From NCBI GenBank assembly GCA_025267735.1, contig CM046294.1:38129570-38193569 (forward strand): a stretch of DNA of 64,000 bases. Reading direction: 5' to 3'. The position numbers and the translations under genes were made by a program. Below, piece after piece: positions 27,436-38,990 of this stretch (the first letter of the stretch is position 1; each line of letters begins with the position of its first letter). The stretch comes from Mactra quadrangularis (taxonomy: Eukaryota; Mollusca; Bivalvia; Venerida; Mactridae). Under the pieces are notes generated by a model, which saw only the letters and a list, made by a program, of their open reading frames with translations, was not told where the DNA came from and ran no database searches.

Positions 27436-27612
27436 GCATTGTTACAACCCGTGTTTTAAGTTCAAGTTGTTGATCTTTTTTTAAATGATACATTTTGGGT
27501 CATTACTACAAAACGGGTTGTGTCGAAATGTTACAATTTTTGTCATCGTAACCCACTTTGTATTAATTTACTACAATTCGGATTATTACTACAAAACGGG
27601 TTGTAACAAGGC
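27436..27612. repeat. Inverted repeat pair with internal direct repeat
   Basis: gcattgttacaacccgtgttt at 27436-27456 is mirrored by aaaacgggttgtaacaaggc at 27593-27612 with one mismatch and a one-to-two base bulge. The segment also contains ttactacaaaacgggttgt twice (27503-27521 and 27585-27603), so one arm is also a direct repeat. The bounded length is about 177 bases with no coding potential. It could be a tiny MITE or a foldback remnant. No target-site duplication is clear. Confidence 0.6.
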
Positions 27613-28372
27613 ATGATTGTCATTTCTAATTAAATTCATTTTAGTTGCACAATCTGATAAGACAAAACACATTTTACAACTACAGTATGAGCATCGCCCT
27701 AAAGTTATATAACAAGTCATTAATATAACTAGCTGATTTCGTGACGTCTGTAATATGTTATATGGCATCATTTGATACAAGTTTCTAAGACGGAGTGTAT
27801 ATTATGCTCAATTAAGCAAGATCTTTTACAGTAATTTTCAGAGCAATCTCGCCGGTGTTAAGTCACTTATCTTGTTTCACGATTGGTTTATTTAGAGCTT
27901 TCTTGATAATCTTTCCAAGTAAGGCAAATTTAGTTATTTTGTTCTTCAAATTTGACAAGTATTTGCAAGACAGGCATAGGGAGCGTTTAAAATAATAATT
28001 ATGTTAATTCCGAACTTTGATCTTAGCAAATAAACATCTTAATGGGGAAAACTATAATTATCTAAGTTATATCAAAAAATAATAATTAAACGTCTGAATG
28101 CTGACAGACTTCAACAAACTGAAACGGTATTTGGGTCATTTTTCTAATTACAAGTGGAAGGCTTGGATATATAGCCAGTATAACCAAGCAATTAAACATT
28201 TGGACAACTGAATGTAACGTGTGATATTGACGTACCGTTTTGATTAAGACGTATAGATTAATAAGCTATGATTTTTATTCATGACCATTTTTTTCCATTC
28301 GTAAAATAAATGTCAAAATACAAAACATGCAATTTGATAAATACTAATTTAACATGTTGACTTTCATCATAC

Positions 28373-28397
28373 AATCGCTACTCTTGCTGTAGCGATT
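28373..28397. repeat. Perfect 9 bp hairpin
   Basis: aatcgctac (28373-28381), a 7-base loop tcttgct, then gtagcgatt (28389-28397). It is followed by AT-rich sequence with no T run typical of a pol III terminator at the stem. Probably incidental. Confidence 0.45.
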
Positions 28398-29723
28398 ATT
28401 TTTCAAGCACTAAAATTACTAACTTAGGAATTGCAAATAACCAATAAAATGAAGACAAAATTATTTGTTGTCGTTAAAAATACTTAAATATTGCATAAAA
28501 ACTCGTTTTATATGTCAACTTTACCATCAAAAAATCAAAATATATTGTTAAACTAAAAAACTATCAATTTTAAATTTTGAAAATATATTAGTTAAAATGC
28601 TCTAATTCCTAATTACGTACAAATTAAGTACTAATTAAGTACAATTTAATAACAAGTTAACTTTTTTCGAGTCACATGTTTAAGTTAATACCATCTCAAG
28701 ATAATGTAAAATATTACATTTTTAATTTTTTCTAATGTTAAAGTTTCAACTTTTAGTTGTAAAATTTGTAAACTTGTTTAAAAGTATAATTTAAGCGATT
28801 ATTTAAAATTCTAAAATAATAATTGTCTAAGGGTTTACCATTGTTTCCAAGTTATTACATGATTTATTAAAAATTCCTATTTTACTAAGTTGTAAATTAC
28901 GTACCTTTTAATAACTGTTTTATTTAATTCCAAAAGTCGGTTATAATTGCCTTTTGCCACTTACTGTTGAACTAATCACAAATTTTAATTATTATCCTAA
29001 ATATGTCCTATGTTCAATTTATAAGTTTACTCTGTACTGAAGCTCGTCATTCAAAAAAACAGAAACACAAGTTTCTATTGGAAATAACTACGATAGTAGT
29101 ATCTCAATGGTGAACATAAAATATTGATTTTTTGTTCACTTTCTAAAATGTATTATCAAGTCAAAGATTGCCATACATACTTGCTGGCAGTTTATACTTG
29201 AAATAACAACGCTTACAGTTTATTATAGGCAGACATGGGAGCGCTTGTAAATAATAATCATGTTCAGTCTGCACTTCGGTTATAAAAAAACATCCTGTGT
29301 AACACCTAATACAATCCTCGTAAATTAGTCCAATGTTAGGCGTATCAACGCTAAGTAACAAAATGGAACTTAGTAGGAAAATCTTAAGATAAGCTAATAC
29401 GATATTGATATTATTGTTAGTATTGAAAATATTGGAACGCTATTGGATGGCTTACTCAAAATATAGCTGGAATACATGTTTTATGTGATGAATAAACATT
29501 ATAATACTTATCACATGCGACTAATAACTTAAAGTTTTTTTCAGACCCCCACATTTGAGTCACAAGAAAAACTCAAGTTCAATTGAAAGGTCAAGTATCT
29601 TAAAATCACTGCGCATGCATTATTTTTTCACTCGATCGAATATTTTCATAATCACAATAAAATGAAACATAAAAATTGATTCACAAGTAAAAACATCTGA
29701 CCCAAGTGTTACCAGTTAAGCTA

Positions 29724-30063
29724 CAGTCCCATAAACATAAAAATAGCCGTGAGGGCACCGTACGGGCGCCGTGCGATTAAAACTTCGCAAGGACCAGTAC
29801 GAACTCTTGCGTACCCGTACGGACTGTGACGTTTTTCCAGGGCCTAAAAGAAGAGCCCAGGATACACATATTGGTTTCAAAGTCAATTCGTGAACGAAAT
29901 CGTAACCGAGTATGAATTAACTTGCATATCTTCCCGCTACAGCTATGTACGAGTGTGTTGCTTTGTGCCATGTGCGTACCGTTACCTTAATACGCAAGGC
30001 TTCCCACGATCTACGGCTGTCTGCACGTACGTGTCCGCAACAAGGCACGATTTTATGGGACTG
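29724..30063. mobile_element. Putative MITE, 340 bp, GC-richer interior
   Basis: cagtcccataa at 29724-29734 is the exact reverse complement of ttatgggactg at 30053-30063. The next bases inward also correspond loosely (…tagccgtg against cacgat…). The interior is markedly richer in G, C and CpG than its surroundings, with words such as ccgtacgggcgccgtgcg, acccgtacgg and cacgtacgtg. Short frames lie on both strands (29777-29971, 29917-30135) but match no transposase. The CAGT-type ends fit a DNA transposon. I see no certain target-site duplication, so the superfamily stays open. Confidence 0.6.
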
Positions 30064-31069
30064 AGGCATTAGTATTTGAAAATTGAAACAAAAACATTTA
30101 TTAAACATAATTGCATAAAATTGTTGATAGAACATGTTGTTACATCAGTCTAATATGTTAAACGTAGACATTGTAATGAGTAAAACAGATATCACTGCTA
30201 ATAAACATTACAAATATCCTTGTTTCTATATTAATCAGCACAAAAGCCAACGTCCAAAGTAAACGCAAAAAGACCAAAAGCATTTAATTGTTTTGCTCAC
30301 AAACATAAAACTTCTCAATCAAAACCGGTTTTTATTTGACAGCAATGTGAGATTTTTGAACGTTTATTCACTGACTTTACGAAAATTGCCAATTAAATCT
30401 AATGAACCAGTTAAATGGAATTCTCATGGTTGGAACATCTTTCTTAGATTTGTGTCAATTTGAAGTAATTTAGATTTTACTAAATATACAGTTTAATTGC
30501 ATGCGACACTTGTTGACGGTGATAAGCAATTAACTGTAGCACACGTCAACGAATTCCTTAAGGGCACGAACATCTTTGATTGAAGTAAAAAACAATAATG
30601 TAAAAATTGAGAAAAAAACGACATACAATTTGGAGGACAGAGACTCGAATAATCAGGAAAATGTCAATCAATCTGTTAATAAGACATTGCCTAAAGAAAA
30701 CGGTGACATTAATTGTGAATCAAAAAACCAATAGCGATGTCATTGACATTATATTTCTAGATTTTTTAAAAGAAAATATATCCAAAGTAGTTTTCATTAT
30801 TAACACGCAGTGTTTTTTTTATTTCGTCAACTGTCACAATTGATATACATTTGAACGTAACAAAACTATATCATTTAAGTCTGGCGAAGCCGATACATCA
30901 CATTGCACTTTATGATATACCAATAATATATACAAATGTTAGATACGTATGTCAAGGCAACATTGTTTTGTTTGCTAATATTAGAGTATTAATGGCTTTG
31001 ATTGGAATAATTCATTAACCAATAATGCAGCTAGATTAGTTAAAATATTTAAAAAACGTTGTTATATGT

Positions 31070-31250
31070 ATTTTTACCCCGACTATTCGGAGAATAGTGG
31101 GTATATCCTACTCAGTTATACGGCTTCGGCGTAACACGTCTTGGTGTAACATTTTTATATCTTTGAAACTACTTAACGATTCACTTAAAACTCATGTATA
31201 TGATGTTACAATTGAAGGTCAATACCTACTTGCATAACTCTAACATGTCT
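31070..31250 (+). repeat. Hairpin-headed interspersed repeat of bivalve type
   Basis: The sequence begins tttttaccccgactattc followed by gga and gaatagtgggtata: arms actattc (31082-31088) and gaatagt (31092-31098), extended by partial pairing of cccg with tggg. Then come cggcttcggcgtaaca and ttgaaactacttaacg. This order (T run, C run, short hairpin, CGGCnTCGGCGT motif, 'tttgaaactactta') resembles an interspersed repeat I associate with bivalve genomes. The identification is from memory of pattern, not from a search. The 3' boundary is approximate. Confidence 0.45.
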
Positions 31251-31391
31251 TTTGACTGCAATATTGCTCTATTATACTTGGAAAACCATAATTGCTGTTT
31301 TTCAATACTAATTAATAACAGTGCATGAGCATTACAAATACATTCAGAAGTTGTCTCCTCTGAAAACAGATGGTGATTATCAAATGACAAT

Positions 31392-31620
31392 ACTGTTTTG
31401 TAGCACGCAAATTTCAAAACTACTTCCCAAAAGGGTCACGGGTTTAATTCCATCTGCGGCGGTTTATTCCCATCTGTGTAAATTTGACAACCATCTAAAT
31501 TTGTGCACATTTACAATGTATATAGATATGTTTGACTTAGTGAAGGAGTAGGTGAGTACTGGTTACATATAAGAGACAAGAAAAGATAGAGTAGGTGTGC
31601 TGTGTGACGTAAACTTATCT
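31392..31620 (+). mobile_element. Degenerate tRNA-derived SINE, same family as 44010-44282
   Basis: The segment aligns collinearly with the SINE at 44010-44282: gttttgtagcacgc with gttggtagcacgc; cccaaaagggtcacgggtttaattcc with cccaaagggagtacgggttcgaatcc (B box at 31441-31451); aaatttgacaaccat with aaatttgacattaat; and the core gtaggtgagtactggtta (from 31549) with the same words at 44186. The distance from B box to core is about 100-105 bases in both. The A box is eroded. The C/D duplication begins inside this element at about 31534, so copy D keeps only its 3' part. Confidence 0.75.
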
Positions 31621-33140
31621 TAATTTGTGTTAAATCTAGTACAAAGTAGAAAAGTAAAATCGTGTCATTTCCCATGAGGACCGTCACCATTTCAATATTT
31701 TAGATAGTATTAGATATATTCTCTCTAGGATTAAGTAAACAACCTATATAAGGTTATGTAAGTGATAATCACAACTTATAAAACTTACAAAACAACCTTA
31801 ATGTGTCTCTTGGTACTTACGGTAACTATCAAATCTGGCACCTTGTAGGAGGTAACAAAAAGGACATTGACACTAGACATATTGTCCAATAAAAGTCCAA
31901 ATAGTGTTTCTGTTTTCGCTTGTGTAAGCCGTATCCTAAATTTCGATATTTTATTGTTACAAATACGATGGACTTCCATTTCTCTTCTTCCCGTTTAAGT
32001 GAAGGGCCCATTTTAGTTTATATCAAAACATCTGTTTTTAATTAATCGAAATATAAGCTAGAATGACACTATCACGATCGTGTGGTAAATGAAATAATGT
32101 GAAACATTAATTTGAAATGATAATACGTAACAAGGGGTTTGCCATCATTTACAAATGATAAAAGCATTTTTTTATTTGTTGTAATTAGTATCATATTAAT
32201 GACATCAGAATGATGAAATGTATTTTTTAAATAATAACATTCCCTTAAAAATCACAAATTAAAAAAAAAACAAACAGAATGTACAGCAACATCTTGTTGG
32301 CAAGAATACATAGCATTCGTTCATATATTTGGTGTTGAAAAGCTCATTTTTCTTAAAGGACATTTGTAATCGATTTTATATTCAATTTTTGATATACAAT
32401 ATTTGATATGCCTAGCTGCTGTATATATTACCATTAAAATTTCTTCCAAGACGTTGCTAAGCATCAATAATTTGTGATTTACTTGTTAACGGTAGACGCT
32501 GATATTCAGACTCAAATGATTTTATTAATACTGTTGTATATACAAATCAAAAATTGTATTATTATTTCATCACTCTATGTCTGTAAAATGTCAGAATATC
32601 ATAACACAAATTTGATTTCAGGAATATATTTATGTGTGAGAAAATGACTTTAAAGTCATGAAGACTGATTTGTGGTTTTCCTCAATCATGACGAATATTT
32701 TGGGTTTCTAACTATACTGCATTAGCTATAGATTCACACACACTTGACAGTTATACATACACGTTTTGCCACTAACGAAGTGCTAATCTTATACGATAAA
32801 ACATGAATTTATGTGTCAATTAACCTTTATTTAGAGAGTTTACGCTTGTCTAAATAGTAATATGTCATGTCATAATGTAATATTGCGTGTTTATTAGTTA
32901 TTCTACACATTTACTTACCTAGTTTCAATTAGAATTGCATCTTTGTTTTCTTATCTATTTTCTCATTCATTAATTATACATACATGGCAGTTATACACGA
33001 CATTTTAGCGTACATTTCATCGATGGAAAGGTTTTTTGAAAACCAGTGATTTAACATATTATATGATTTGTATACACTAGTGCGTGCTTGAAGTCAAATA
33101 CAACACTTTTGTAACATATTTATATCACGTATTATTTACT

Positions 33141-33285
33141 TTTTCTGAATTAGTTCAAGTTTACCAAACAATACATTGGATTTATAGTTTTCCGCATCAT
33201 AATATGCTTTATTTAATGTTTTTGTAAGTCATATGGTATGATCAACAAACCTTGTTAATGTTAAAATACACATACCTGGTAATCT
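33141..33285. other. 145 bp block identical between C and D
   Basis: 33141-33285 equals 55071-55215 base for base, while nearby stretches show frequent substitutions and indels. At its right edge an interrupted stem can form: acacatacct near 33268-33277 with aggtatgcatgtgt near 33291-33304, with a two-base bulge. There is no recognised RNA family or coding frame. Constraint, gene conversion or chance remain possible. Confidence 0.6.
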
Positions 33286-36200
33286 TCACAAGGTATGCAT
33301 GTGTCGTGTTAAAACCGAGATAAACCTGAAGTTGGAAATTGAATTTGTCGTCATTTCTGATCATAGAGGGTTATACTTTGATTTTATAATACCATCAGCA
33401 ATGTCAATGTTCCACCACACGTGCTGATGTCTTACTTTTAGAATGGCAGGATTAATTGTACCAGACACTGACTACTCGTGTAAGTCGACTTTAAAAAAGT
33501 TAAGTTTAAGTTTTTCTGTTACTTTGGTCAATCTAGAATATTCAAAAATACTTTTTGTTTTTTATATCAACAATAACCTCTTGGTCGCGTGCATGTCTGG
33601 ACACTTGATATAAATACAACTATTGTGTTATCCGATTCACCAGAATACATTTCCTACGCAATTAGTGAGGCACTCCCTAAAGTCAAATTACAGAAACGTG
33701 ATGTTACTGCTTGTAATGTTTTCATGTCGGTTTCAGATTAAGTATCAATGGACATAATTGTCCATGAGGAAACATTCATTATGCTTAATCAAGAAAATCG
33801 TTAGTGTACCTCAAGGTTATTAAAGCGATATCAAGTTTGATTGAGACAAATCGCTAGAATGTCATACAAATGCTCAGATTAAAGCAACTGACGGAATATT
33901 TCTTACTATATATTAGCAGGCGTACTTCGTGAAGAAATAGTCATTCACTTGCTCAATTAATGCTATTTAGTACAGTTTTCTTAATTATAGTTATCTGTGA
34001 GGTTAATTGTCCTGCTATCAAATATCACCAAATACTTTTTCAAGACGTCTTGACGGGGATTGATTTTTTTGCCTTATCACATGATAAAGCCCATCGACTA
34101 ATATATATGTTAGTACATTGTATAAGCATATATTTTTTATTTATATATGTTTACTTGGTACGCATAGTTTGCTTTTTCTTTTACCTATCTTCAAAACCTT
34201 CAGTTAAACATATTCAAGCTGCTTTATCTCTTATTGAAAAAGATAAAAAGGCTCTGTAGTGTCAATTTTTACAAATGATATATAATACATATATTGATAT
34301 ACAAACCCGGTATGTCTTTATGAAAATGAACATATTTCATATTTTAAAATATATTAGATATTATTTCTCCTAGCACTATTAATTAATGTCAAACTCGATC
34401 TGCCTTTATGATAATAAAAACATTTCACATACATCTTAATTCATTATTATTATTTTATATTATTTTATAAAATCGCATGCTTTTATCTAGCGCTGGTAAT
34501 TGACAAAATAATGCTGTTTTGTTAGTTGCAACAAAAACCGTAGGTTGTTCATGATCTAAGAATTAATATATATGCTGACCCCAAATCAATGACTTTGAAT
34601 ACTTCTAACACTGTCATGCAAGTTATATTTATTCACATATTTTGTATTTCGATACAAAACACATTCTATCAAGCGTTCTTTGGTCAAATTGTTTTTTATC
34701 AGTGCTTGTCGTATTTGCCTAGTTCATTAAAATATTATCGGCTTACTCACGTGAATTATACTACTTTACTTAAGATAAAATATTAAAAATGTCAATAGCA
34801 CCAATCTCGCCGATATATCTGGTGTCATTGATTTAGACACTATGATGCTATGCCAATCATCCACACCTACTTTATATTTCATAATGTCGTTTCTAAAGTA
34901 AATTTCTGGAACGCAAATTCCTTGCATGTAAATTGAAAACACTAATGTTTGCATAATATATATCTAAAAAATACAAATTTTCCTTTTGAATTATCAAAGC
35001 TGAATTCATGATCATGGAAATTCTAGAAATTAGATTCAATTCGTAATTGTAGCATTATCTACGAACGAGAAATTGATTTTACTAACGCGGGCTACTTTAA
35101 TGAGATTTTCAAGTTTGTAAGTAATACCAGAATCCAAAGTAGATACGTATGTCTGATATGTTAAGACTTTAACAAATTCTGTAATTCTATACGATAATGT
35201 ATCAACTATATAAAATTTGAAATCTGGACAAAGTTCTATAAAAACGAGTATGGATTTTAGTACAACCAGCAATAGTATAAATCACGTATTTTGGTAAAAT
35301 GCATTGATGACCTCGAACCAAGTATTATGGTAAATTACATTGATACAATACAGTATGTATAAGTCAAATAGAAAAAAAAGCTAACGGTGGGCTATTCAAA
35401 CAGATAATATTATTTATATTGAATAAAGAACATCACTAAAAAGATGTTTTATGATGAGCATCATGACCTTCCACGGACTATCTTTGAACAGTATAGTGAA
35501 CAATTTGTAGTTCATTTAATACAGTAGCTAAATATTGGATATCTTCAATAGATATTAGAGTGATTATTTTTAATATCAATTAGTTTCAACATATTTGCAG
35601 TTTCTTCACATATTACACATTTCTTAAAGTATACAATTCGTCATTAATGGTCAATATATACATTTGTATTTTCGTACAAATGTTAAAACTGTTACCTATA
35701 ATTCAAATGGGATCAGCATAACTTGTAATGATATGACCAAAAGTACACCGAATTAACAATTTAGACTTCTTTACACTGAGGTCTGTTTTCGTGTGTACAT
35801 CATTTGTTAAAACATGATAACATGACACACCATAATTCGTATGTCTAGCTGCTGTATACATAATCATAGTATTCTCATTAAATGCCACATCGTATTCTTA
35901 GGCGTTTGATATATTTGATCATTATATACTCTGAAACCCAGTCATAATGAATTTTTTAATCCTGATCATCTTTATAATTTAATCACTCGATGACAGCTAA
36001 GCGTCGATAAATAATCTCTGATATAGACATCAGAAGCATTACAAATAACGATAATGTTGATTAAATGATCCTTTTTATAACTGAATACGAACACTTTCAT
36101 TGTAAAATCAACCGAATTATCATCTTGCGCGGAAATGCATGTATATTGAGTATATTGCATAATCAGGCGCCGGTTGTAATGCATAGCTGATATTGCCGGT

Positions 36201-37038
36201 TTGGTATCGCTGATGGTTCGAATAGTTCTGTCTATGTTGTTGTTAATAAATATCATTTTATAATGTTAGAAAATATGAAGCAAGACTGAATCAAAATATA
36301 AGAATGATCGCAGATTCACAAATTTTAACGTATTGTTATGATATCTATCCGTTTGAGTTCCGTGGATATCTGGATTATAATCAGAATGTGTAACTTTGTC
36401 ATACGGGCAATACTACGCACGTTCATGCATAAAATAGAGATATTTTGCCAATATGAACAGAATTATGTCATTGCATGCTGTTACAATGCGTGAATGTTGA
36501 TCATTTCACATTCTGTTACTTGTTTTTCTATTAAAATTGCATTAAACGTTCTTATCTATTTCATTGTCCAAACATAACACAAAATGAGAGTTTAACACGA
36601 ATGTCTAAATAGTAATCATTCACTGTAATAAAATGTTATTGGGAATCGGTAATGATAGTTGCGTGAAAGGTAATGAAGACACTTTTGTGCTCATTTAAAG
36701 AAAGTAGCTGTTTTACGTTTATACCAATCCTAATAACAACTTTAATAACACATTTTGATTTGTTCTAAGCTATAAACAAATGTTTAACAGCTCAATATAG
36801 GTCAGTTTTACTGCACAAGATTTTCCTATATAATCTTATTATTCTACGCACAAATAGTATAGCGTTGATTGCCTCTAGATAGGTTGGTTTTTCATCTAGA
36901 CAATTTCCGTTCGCACAATAAAAATATGAATAAATGCCATATTAATAAAGTTTGTCAAAAACGAGCTCCAAATAATGTTCTGAACTATAACACGACTTTG
37001 ATAGTGATAAATATTTAGTTTGTTGAGTAACATATATA

Positions 37039-38215
37039 CTAATAGACAAAAGAAACTGGACATCTGTATATACCTGAACTTTAATGTTTTAGATGAAAAC
37101 AACTCTATATAAATTTGGTATCAAATTAAAGGGAGCGTTTTAAACTTTACATTTATAACAAAATAATTTGAAAATATGTTCATTGTATAACGCAAACGTC
37201 TATTGAACACAAGAAATGATTTTTTTTAAGTTGCAAAGCAATCGCGATAGATTATTTTGATTTAAAAAGGTAAATTTTGTTCAATCTTGTCGAGTAGTAT
37301 AAAACCAAATTTCCATTTTTGTGTATAATAACGAATGTGACCACCTCGCTGACGTCATGAAGTGGCCACATTATGACGCATTGACCGCTCGTACTTTAAA
37401 ACATCGGCATTTGGAAGCCGTTTCCATTCCTCCAACAACGCAATGCATTAGCACAGCCGGTCCATTTCGTGCGATAAATGGCACTAGAACAGGTTGTAAA
37501 ATTTAATCAACATATTCGTTTGCGTCAAGATTGCCATTTATAACGCAAATGACGTCGTGGAAACAATATTTGCTTCTGTCCAAAGCTTTAACGCATATGA
37601 CGTATGGGCCGAGCATTACCTTTAAGACATGTTCGTACCATCTTGTATGAGATCCCATATTGTTGATCAGTTGCAATCGCCGTTCGGAACGGATTACAGA
37701 CGTGAGCCAACGCAATAGATCGGTCAGTTCTGAAGTTCGTAACTTTTGGTCGACCAGAGATAGCTTTGTCTTTTATGGACCACGTGATGTTAAACGGCTC
37801 ACTGGTATTAATTTTTGTCTTTCAGTTGCAGTTTAACGCACGAGCAATGTCTAATACGCTTTGCCCGGACGCCAAGAGCATCATACCTCCGATACGATCA
37901 GTTTCATTTAACTCTTGCATATTTCATGCGGATAAAGCAATGAAATTATTTTGATTTTTCGATTGTCGTGTTGAAAGTCTTATCAAAAATCGACGTCATC
38001 ACAATGACATGTTTATTTTCTCGACATTCTTGAGGAAAACGTGTTTTTCTACAATAGCGCTAGATATTGAAATCGGTTGAGTGTTAAGTAGCAAAATCGT
38101 GGGTAATTTTAGTAATACATGATATGAAACTTGTGTATACATTTTGGTTCAAAGGGTTTTTAATTATAAAAAATATTACAGAAAATATACGTGCCCAATT
38201 TATTTTGTCTATTAG
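37039..38215 (-). mobile_element. Degenerate Tc1/mariner-like transposon, present in C and absent from D
   Basis: About 1.18 kb interrupts copy C relative to D (D reads across near 58927-58950). Ends are inverted: ctaatagacaaaagaaac from 37039, and the reverse complement of the right end to 38215, ctaatagacaaaataaat, extending with matches for about 30 bases. The left flank is TATA-rich, consistent with TA targeting. On the minus strand, fragments of a Tc1-type transposase appear in order: an N-terminal helix-turn-helix region from about 37900 (SGQSVLDIARALNC), the linker SGRPKVT (37738-37758), DRSIALAHV..PFRTAIAT, then after a deletion of the catalytic core INGNLDANEYVD (37506-37541) and, past an in-frame stop, ILQPVLVPFIARNGP (37458-37502). 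The FSDES-type catalytic motif is missing. Stops, the deletion and frame changes make it non-functional. Confidence 0.88.
37321..37900 (-). pseudogene. Tc1-like transposase pseudogene
   Basis: The coding relic of the element at 37039-38215. In family terms it retains the paired-like DNA-binding N-terminus, the GRPR-like AT-hook-type linker, and part of the C-terminal half after the first catalytic aspartate. The segment between (first D of the DDE/D triad) is deleted, and the conserved DNARPH-type motif cannot be found. The region is visibly richer in G and C than its surroundings, as expected for former coding sequence. It has at least two in-frame stops, including one where the family usually has a glutamate before ILQPV. 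Confidence 0.85.
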
Positions 38216-38853
38216 AATAGATTGTAATGCCTTTGAACGTAACATGAATAGTTTCCCCTGCCGTAACATGTAGTCGGCAATCATCATTCATTCGTCTATG
38301 TACACTAAGTATACAGGCTGCTCTCTGTAATCATCACATTGATGTACTTCATATTATATGTTGACGTTTATTATGCGTTGATATGAAAAATGCATTTGTA
38401 AAGAGAGTAGAAAAACACATATACAAGAGTATTTTGCATGACAAAATGCAGCATCAACTGCTGAATAAATGAAGCATGTTCACACCAATTCAACGCTGCC
38501 AGTACAATTGCTTTTGTACAATTGAAGACCTTGTTTGAGAAATATTTAATAAAGATCATTATGGAGAGATTATTTCGCAAGTTCAATTACTTTGTGATTG
38601 TGCAAAACCACTAATGACCGACTAATTAAATAATAAATAATTTGCATGAGTTTGCATTTTATAGTTCATTACATTGAATACGTACATTGTATATACGAAA
38701 ATAAACAAAATGTTAAATGCAAATTCATATAGTGTTTATACGTTGAAGAAAAATCATTCTATACATAATTACATTACTTATTCATTATGTACTTAATACC
38801 TTTCTATTAAATATATGCATCTTTAAGTCCTTTTTACTGAGACCACCTTTTGG

Positions 38854-38866
38854 TGTTGGTGCGCCG
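38854..38866 (+). mobile_element. SINE tail remnant (C copy; also in D)
   Basis: tgttggtgcgccg matches the reverse complement of the tail word cggcgcaccaac seen at 25246 and 59117, here on the plus strand. The D copy has tattggtgcgccg at 59636-59648, so the remnant predates the C/D duplication. Flanking SINE sequence is too eroded to delimit. Confidence 0.45.
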
Positions 38867-38936
38867 AAATAACAATTGTTAAACAGTTCCATATTATTCT
38901 GTTTCACCAAGCACAATAATTAAATATTAACAGATT

Positions 38937-38990
38937 GTCGGCGTGGCTGAGTGGTTTTAACGTTCGATTGGTTTCCTTAGAATTACCTGC
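38937..38990 (+). mobile_element. tRNA-Ser/Leu-like SINE head remnant (C copy; also in D)
   Basis: gtcggcgtggctgagtggtt resembles the 5' end of a Ser/Leu-type tRNA head, with an A box TGGCTGAGTGG at 38944-38954. No convincing B box follows within the expected 30-60 bases and the acceptor stem cannot close, so it is not a functional tRNA gene. The same sequence stands at 59719 in copy D. I recall bivalve SINEs with a 'GGCC-CCGTGGCCGAGTGG' head, so this may be one. Confidence 0.45.

Larger units (their letters stand above)
26430..31533. other. Unique spacer between B and C
   Basis: This is 5 kb present once in the window. It holds several non-coding structures listed separately: palindromic regulatory-like words and a 22 bp direct repeat (26941-27044), an imperfect palindrome (27124-27209), an inverted repeat pair (27436-27612), a hairpin (28373-28397), a MITE-like element (29724-30063), a hairpin-headed repeat (31070-31250) and a SINE running into copy C. 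I see nothing recognisable between about 28400 and 29720 or between 30064 and 31069. The frame at 30607-30843 shows no known domain. Confidence 0.6.

Noticed and set aside
33960..34259. 99-codon frame ending KPSVKHIQAALSLIEKDKKAL, with a splice-acceptor-like pyrimidine tract before its last part
   Set aside because: In copy D the frame has a stop near 56058 and a one-base shift, and changes upstream are mostly replacements. The last 20 codons are conserved at protein level, but the stretch is too short to call an exon.
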